Shown piece by piece: positions 16,631-17,834 of a DNA stretch of 17,834 nucleotides. The notes below the pieces were generated by a model. It was not told the DNA's origin. It did not search any database and saw only the letters and a program-made list of their open reading frames with translations. Numbering within the stretch: position 1 is the first letter of the stretch; every line of letters begins with the position of its first letter. The DNA is taken from NCBI GenBank assembly GCA_041581055.1, contig JBFGCT010000074.1:1-17834 (forward strand). Direction: 5' to 3'. Source of the stretch: JBFGCT01 sp041581055. GTDB taxonomy: Bacteria; Actinomycetota; Acidimicrobiia; Acidimicrobiales; Ilumatobacteraceae. The position numbers and the translations under genes were made by a program.

Positions 16631-17834
16631 CGTCGCGGAGTTCGCGGCGGAGCTCTCTGATCTCGTCGCGCAGCCGGGCCGCGTACTCGAACTTGAGCTC
16701 GGCGGAGGCCTCGTGCATCTCCTCCTCGAGCGTCAGGATCAGGCGCGCCATCTCCTGCTCGGGCAGCGACTTCAGGTCGCGCTGGACCTTGTCACGCTCG
16801 CGCTGACGGCGACGGTCCTTGCCGGGCTCCGGCGCGGTGTCGTCGGGGCGCAACAGCGAGAGGATGTCGCCGACCGCCTTGCGGATCGTCTGCGGGTCGA
16901 TCCCGTGCTCGGCGTTGTAGGCGAGTTGCACCGAGCGCCGCCGCTGGGTCTCGCCGATCGCCGTGATCATCGAGTCGGTCATCTTGTCGGCGTACATCAC
17001 GACCTGGCCGGCGACGTTGCGGGCGGCTCGGCCGATCATCTGGATCAGCGAGGTCTGCGAGCGCAGGAACCCCTCCTTGTCGGCGTCGAGGATGCACACC
17101 AGGGAGACCTCGGGCAGGTCGAGCCCCTCCCGCAGGAGGTTGATCCCGACCAGCACGTCGAACTCGCCGAGCCGCAACCCGCGGAGGATCTCGATGCGCT
17201 GGATCGTGTTGATGTTGGAGTGCAGGTAGCGCACGCGCAGGCCCTGCTCGAGCAGGTAGTCGGTGAGGTCCTCGGCCATCTTCTTGGTCAGCGTCGTGAC
17301 CAGCACCCGCTCGCCGTCGGTCACCCGCCCGGCGACCAACTCCATCAGGTCGTCGATTTGCCCCTTGGTCGGCTTGACGATCACCTCCGGGTCGACCAGG
17401 CCGGTCGGGCGGACGATTTGCTCGACGACCTTGTCGGAGACCCGCAGCTCGTAGTCGCTCGGCGTCGCCGACAGGAAGATGCCCTGGTTGACCCGCTCGA
17501 GCACTTCCTCGAAGGTCAGCGGGCGGTTGTCGCGGGCCGACGGGAGCCGGAAGCCGTGTTCGACGAGCACGTCCTTGCGGCTGCGGTCGCCGGCGAACTG
17601 GCCGTGAAGCTGCGGGACGGCGACGTGGCTCTCGTCGATCACCAGCAGGTAGTCGTCGGGGAAGTAGTCGAGCAGGGTGAACGGCGGCTCGCCGTAGTCG
17701 CGGCCGTCGATGTGCATCGAGTAGTTCTCGATGCCGTTGCAGTAGCCGACCTCCTGCATCATCTCGAGGTCGTAGTCGGTGCGCATACGAAGGCGCTGGG
17801 CCTCGAGCAGCTTTCCCTCCTTCTCGAACCACGC
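16623..17834 (-). CDS. uvrB: UvrABC excinuclease subunit B, C-terminal part (5' end outside the window)
   Basis: UvrB is the helicase-like subunit that verifies damage after loading by UvrA and recruits UvrC. The visible 403 residues start in frame at the window edge with AWFEKEGKLLEAQRLRMRTD. They include the GEPPFTLLDYFP and VIDESHVAVPQ motifs, RLPSARDNRPL, the helicase motif SATPSDYE, TLTKKMAEDL, INLLREGLDLPEVSLV, QMIGRAARN and the C-terminal UVR coiled-coil (about the last 50 residues) that contacts UvrC. SATPS replaces the usual SATPG. The family is about 660-700 residues long, so the first 260-290, including Walker A and the beta-hairpin, lie to the right of the window. Its promoter is also outside. 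It is on the same strand as uvrA but about 12 kb from it. Confidence 0.98.
   Translation of the reverse strand, partial: AWFEKEGKLLEAQRLRMRTDYDLEMMQEVGYCNGIENYSMHIDGRDYGEPPFTLLDYFPDDYLLVIDESHVAVPQLHGQFAGDRSRKDVLVEHGFRLPSARDNRPLTFEEVLERVNQGIFLSATPSDYELRVSDKVVEQIVRPTGLVDPEVIVKPTKGQIDDLMELVAGRVTDGERVLVTTLTKKMAEDLTDYLLEQGLRVRYLHSNINTIQRIEILRGLRLGEFDVLVGINLLREGLDLPEVSLVCILDADKEGFLRSQTSLIQMIGRAARNVAGQVVMYADKMTDSMITAIGETQRRRSVQLAYNAEHGIDPQTIRKAVGDILSLLRPDDTAPEPGKDRRRQRERDKVQRDLKSLPEQEMARLILTLEEEMHEASAELKFEYAARLRDEIRELRRELRDAG

Noticed and set aside
16162..16806. Open frame of 214 codons starting in the second GATGG
   Set aside because: It overlaps the small membrane protein in another frame and runs antisense into uvrB; its composition is Arg/Pro/Ala low complexity.

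Overview
The window is GC-rich throughout and looks like the chromosome of an actinobacterium. The UvrA and UvrB sequences, the GAAC-N4-GTTC SOS operator, several start codons sitting 7-9 bases behind a TANNNT hexamer (leaderless-type transcription), and a secreted 'choice-of-anchor U' protein together suggest a free-living member of the Acidimicrobiia/Ilumatobacter kind. That placement is inference; no rRNA or other phylogenetic marker gene is present. I see no tRNA, rRNA, CRISPR array, transposase or phage gene.

Layout, left to right. Positions 1-160 hold two near-identical 64-bp tandem repeats and a perfect 19-bp inverted repeat that runs into the 3' end of an MFS transporter gene (152-1420, minus). 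Upstream of it on the same strand is full-length uvrA (1513-4434), with a LexA-type operator inside its probable promoter. A non-coding stretch (4435-4653) separates uvrA from a divergent gene of 5.8 kb (4654-10485, plus). That gene encodes a secreted 1943-residue multidomain protein: a signal peptide, two beta-propeller regions (the second with seven RCC1-like blades), three tandem concanavalin-like modules, a choice-of-anchor U domain, Ig/cadherin-like and PKD domains, and a C-terminal beta domain. Its ribosome binding site is buried in a 12-bp hairpin. A LOG-family nucleotide-binding protein (10509-11633, minus) converges on it. Divergent from LOG is a plus-strand run: a membrane histidine kinase, a NarL-type response regulator coupled to it by an ATGA overlap, an 846-residue polytopic membrane protein and a 136-residue membrane protein. 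The last two are preceded by the same GC-rich hairpin/motif at almost the same distance from the start codon. The window closes with the C-terminal 403 residues of UvrB (minus, running off the right edge).

Functional reading. uvrB and uvrA lie on the same strand as halves of the nucleotide excision repair set, but about 12 kb of unrelated genes separates them. That intervening block is the accessory part of the window: a large exported protein with a probable translational switch, a two-component system, and two membrane proteins sharing a cis element. Whether the two-component system controls the membrane proteins or the exported protein is a hypothesis from proximity and the shared motif, not something the sequence proves.
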